The notes under the pieces were generated by a model. The model had not been told where the DNA came from, searched no databases, and saw nothing but the letters and a program-made list of their open reading frames with translations. Of a stretch of DNA of 6,829 nt, positions 5,121 through 6,829 are shown in pieces. The stretch spans positions 1 through 6,829 of the forward strand of contig JBGUKW010000074.1 of assembly GCA_045114665.1 (NCBI GenBank), read 5' to 3'. The stretch comes from CADAWZ01 sp045114665 (GTDB taxonomy: Bacteria > Vulcanimicrobiota > CADAWZ01). How positions within the stretch are numbered: the first letter of the stretch is position 1; the number at the start of each line of letters is the position of its first letter. A program made the translations under genes and the position numbers.

Positions 5121-6703
5121 GGAAAGATAAACCACCAGTAGAATTGCCACCGCCACCACTTACTGAACCGTCTCCCGAGGTTAAAAAAATCCTTGAGGAA
5201 GGACGCAAAAAGGGTGTTTTAACTTATGAAGAAATAATAGATATTCTTTCCGTAAAAGCAGACATCAGCCCAGAACAACTTGAAGATATTTTAGAGCGTC
5301 TTGTTCACGAAGGTATAGAAGTTGTTGAATCAAAAGTACCTGAAGTACCAGATTCTGATTTAACAGACGATGATGCTTGGACAGGTGGCATAGCCATTGA
5401 CGATCCTGTTAGAATGTATCTAAAAGAGATCGGCCGAGTTCCGTTGCTTTCACAAGAAGAAGAAACAGAAAAAGCTAAAAAAATCGAAGAAGGAGAAAAT
5501 GCAAGCAAGAATCTCGTTATGATTAATGATGTTTGGGATTTAGTTTGTGATGAATTTTCTTCTAAATTTGGAGTAGATTTTTCTAACATAAAAGAAACAC
5601 ACAGAGAAATAAATCTTGAAGATGAAGAACAGGATTCTTATTCTGTTCCTTCAGAAGAAAATCAGCTACTTGAAAAAGTAAAACATGCAAGATTTTCTTC
5701 CCATTTCCCAGAAGAAAGGCTTGATATTCTTGAGGGAAATAAACCTATTGCCGATGCTTGGAATTCTGCTTTTGAAAAGTATGTGAAACATTTGAAAGAT
5801 ACAGGAGATCTTGAAAATTATACACATATACAAGCTCTTGAAAGAATAAAAAATTTGGGTAAGAAAGCAAAGAGAGCTCTTATTGAAGCAAATTTGCGTT
5901 TAGTTGTAAGTATTGCAAAAAAATATGTCAGTAGAGGAATGTTATTTCTCGATTTGATTCAAGAGGGAAATTTAGGTCTTATAAGAGCAGTTGAAAAATT
6001 CAATCACCGTAAAGGATATAAATTCAGTACTTATGCAACTTGGTGGATAAGGCAGGCGATTACAAGGGCATTGGCTGATCAAGCTCGTACAATCAGAATT
6101 CCTGTTCACATGGTTGAGACAATGAATCGTCTTGTAAAAGTTTCAAGACATCTGCTTCAAGAAAATGGTAGAGATCCTTCTGTTGAAGAAATTACAAGGG
6201 AGATGTTCCCTGTTGACAAGGAAGACATAAGGGTTCAAATTTCAAAAAGTGAAAATGCCCGTGGCGAATTACTTCCATTGGATCATCCTAAAGTTATTGA
6301 AGAAATTCAAAAAAGGGAAAAGTATTCACAAGAGAGGGTTAGAGATATTATGAAGGTTCTTCAAGAACCTATTTCACTTGAAACTCCTATTGGTGAAGAA
6401 GAGGATTCTCATTTGGGAGATTTTATTGAAGATTCAGATGCTATTGCTCCTGCAGAAGCTGCTTCATCTCTCCTTTTGCGTGAAAAAATGGAAGATGTTT
6501 TGCAATATTTGACTTCAAGAGAAAAGAAAGTTCTCCAGTTGAGATTTGGACTTGAAGATGGAAGACCAAGAACACTTGAAGAGGTTGGACAGGAATTTGG
6601 AGTTACAAGAGAGCGGATAAGACAAATTGAAGCCAAGGCACTTCGTAAACTTCGTCATCCAACGAGAAGTCATTGGTTAAAAGATTATTGGATGGGACAG
6701 TAA
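5117..6703 (+). CDS. rpoD: Primary (housekeeping) RNA polymerase sigma factor, sigma-70 / SigA type
   Basis: A 528-residue group 1 sigma factor that directs RNA polymerase to housekeeping promoters. After a proline-rich start (PPPP at 11-14) comes region 1.1 (about 21-72), found only in primary sigmas. Region 1.2 is at about 95-125 (DDPVRMYLKEIGRVPLL). A non-conserved acidic segment follows at about 127-245, shorter than the one in E. coli and absent from Bacillus SigA. Region 2 (about 253-330) has the canonical core-binding and -10 recognition sequences (NLRLVVSIAKKY, DLIQEGNLGLIRAVEKF, FSTYATWWIRQAITRA). Region 3 (about 331-440) carries an unusual insertion near 364-406, then the normal EPISLETPIGEEEDSHLGDFIED finger. 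Region 4 (about 455-516) has the -35-binding helix-turn-helix (TLEEVGQEFGVTRERIRQIEAKALRKLRHP). The start ATG overlaps the dnaG stop in ATGA. It is the last gene before a strong terminator. Identity is certain; the effect of the insertion is not known. Confidence 0.98.
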   Translation: MRKDKPPVELPPPPLTEPSPEVKKILEEGRKKGVLTYEEIIDILSVKADISPEQLEDILERLVHEGIEVVESKVPEVPDSDLTDDDAWTGGIAIDDPVRMYLKEIGRVPLLSQEEETEKAKKIEEGENASKNLVMINDVWDLVCDEFSSKFGVDFSNIKETHREINLEDEEQDSYSVPSEENQLLEKVKHARFSSHFPEERLDILEGNKPIADAWNSAFEKYVKHLKDTGDLENYTHIQALERIKNLGKKAKRALIEANLRLVVSIAKKYVSRGMLFLDLIQEGNLGLIRAVEKFNHRKGYKFSTYATWWIRQAITRALADQARTIRIPVHMVETMNRLVKVSRHLLQENGRDPSVEEITREMFPVDKEDIRVQISKSENARGELLPLDHPKVIEEIQKREKYSQERVRDIMKVLQEPISLETPIGEEEDSHLGDFIEDSDAIAPAEAASSLLLREKMEDVLQYLTSREKKVLQLRFGLEDGRPRTLEEVGQEFGVTRERIRQIEAKALRKLRHPTRSHWLKDYWMGQ

Positions 6704-6711
6704 GAGCAATG

Positions 6712-6742
6712 AGGGAACTTAAAAATAGGTTCCCTTTTTTTT
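6712..6742 (+). terminator. Rho-independent terminator after rpoD
   Basis: A nine-base-pair stem (AGGGAACTT at 6712-6720 with AGGTTCCCT at 6727-6735, one G-T wobble) closes a six-base A-rich loop and runs straight into eight T residues at 6735-6742. It starts nine bases after the rpoD stop codon and should end the operon transcript. The opposite strand lacks a matching T run, so it acts in one direction. Confidence 0.93.
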
Positions 6743-6766
6743 AAGGAGGAAAACTTAAGCTCTTAA
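6743..6766 (+). other. Orphan Shine-Dalgarno-like sequence followed by a small inverted repeat
   Basis: AAGGAGG at 6743-6749 is a near-perfect Shine-Dalgarno match, but no ATG, GTG or TTG lies at a usable distance. It is followed by TTAAG-CT-CTTAA (6755-6766), an imperfect palindrome. GCTCTTA at 6759-6765 is also the exact complement of TAAGAGC at 6701-6707, so the terminator could sit inside a wider stem. The role is unknown; chance is possible in such AT-rich DNA. Confidence 0.3.
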
Positions 6767-6771
6767 AAATA

Positions 6772-6800
6772 TAGATAAATATAGTAAAAAGTGTTAAAAT
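6772..6800 (+). promoter_or_regulatory. Candidate sigma-70 promoter with extended -10 for a gene beyond the window
   Basis: TAGATA at 6772-6777 matches four of six -35 bases. After a 17-base spacer TAAAAT (6795-6800) matches five of six -10 bases and is preceded by TG at 6792-6793, giving an extended -10 (TGTTAAAAT). It lies just past the operon terminator, where a new promoter is expected. Transcription would begin near 6807. Confidence 0.45.
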
Positions 6801-6820
6801 ATACTCATATAGATTATACA

Positions 6821-6825
6821 GAGGA
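6821..6825 (+). promoter_or_regulatory. Probable ribosome binding site of the next gene
   Basis: GAGGA followed by TAAA at the window edge resembles the AAGGATAAATTT context before the ATG at 245. A start codon would be expected within a few bases past the end of the window. Confidence 0.4.
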
Positions 6826-6829
6826 TAAA

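Noticed and set aside
5305..5589. Serine-rich minus-strand open frames opposite rpoD (also 6409-6636)
   Set aside because: They are antisense shadows of Glu/Lys-rich sigma factor codons; the sense strand encodes an unmistakable conserved protein.
6704..6829. Possible tRNA or riboswitch in the final spacer
   Set aside because: No cloverleaf or conserved riboswitch core is visible; the only strong structure is the intrinsic terminator.

Overview
The window is a compact stretch of bacterial DNA, AT-rich outside the first 218 bases, with every supported gene on the + strand. It uses the standard bacterial code: TGA ends dgt and dnaG, and tryptophan is TGG. The RpoD and DnaG sequences are typical bacterial housekeeping forms, and the Dgt-DnaG-RpoD order recalls low-GC Gram-positives such as Clostridia. 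Other AT-rich lineages (gut Melainabacteria, spirochaetes) cannot be excluded by eye, so I do not name a genus.

Layout: (1) 1-218, the 3' end of a gene for a protein made of proline-rich tandem repeats. (2) 245-1687, a 480-residue unknown protein with a disordered first half and a folded C-terminal domain. That domain looks, by eye, like a lethal-factor/Pro-Pro-endopeptidase type metallopeptidase that has lost its catalytic residues. (3) 1689-2006, a 105-residue orphan. (4) 1987-2265, a small YkgJ-type cysteine-cluster protein. (5) 2281-3366 dgt, 3366-5120 dnaG and 5117-6703 rpoD. (6) 6712-6742, a strong intrinsic terminator. After it come an unused Shine-Dalgarno-like sequence, a plausible extended -10 promoter and the likely ribosome binding site of a next gene beyond the window.

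Spacing is tight throughout: gaps of 26, 1 and 15 bases and overlaps of 20, 1 and 4 bases. No internal terminator was seen, so the whole set is probably one transcription unit or nested units ending at 6712-6742. The last three genes form a variant of the macromolecular-synthesis operon: dNTP hydrolysis (Dgt), primer synthesis at the replication fork (DnaG) and housekeeping transcription initiation (RpoD). The upstream unknown genes ride on the same operon.

The points most worth following are the apparent dead-peptidase domain in the 480-residue protein next to a polyproline protein, and an extra segment of about 38 residues in region 3 of RpoD. I found no RNA genes, CRISPR array, insertion sequence or phage genes.
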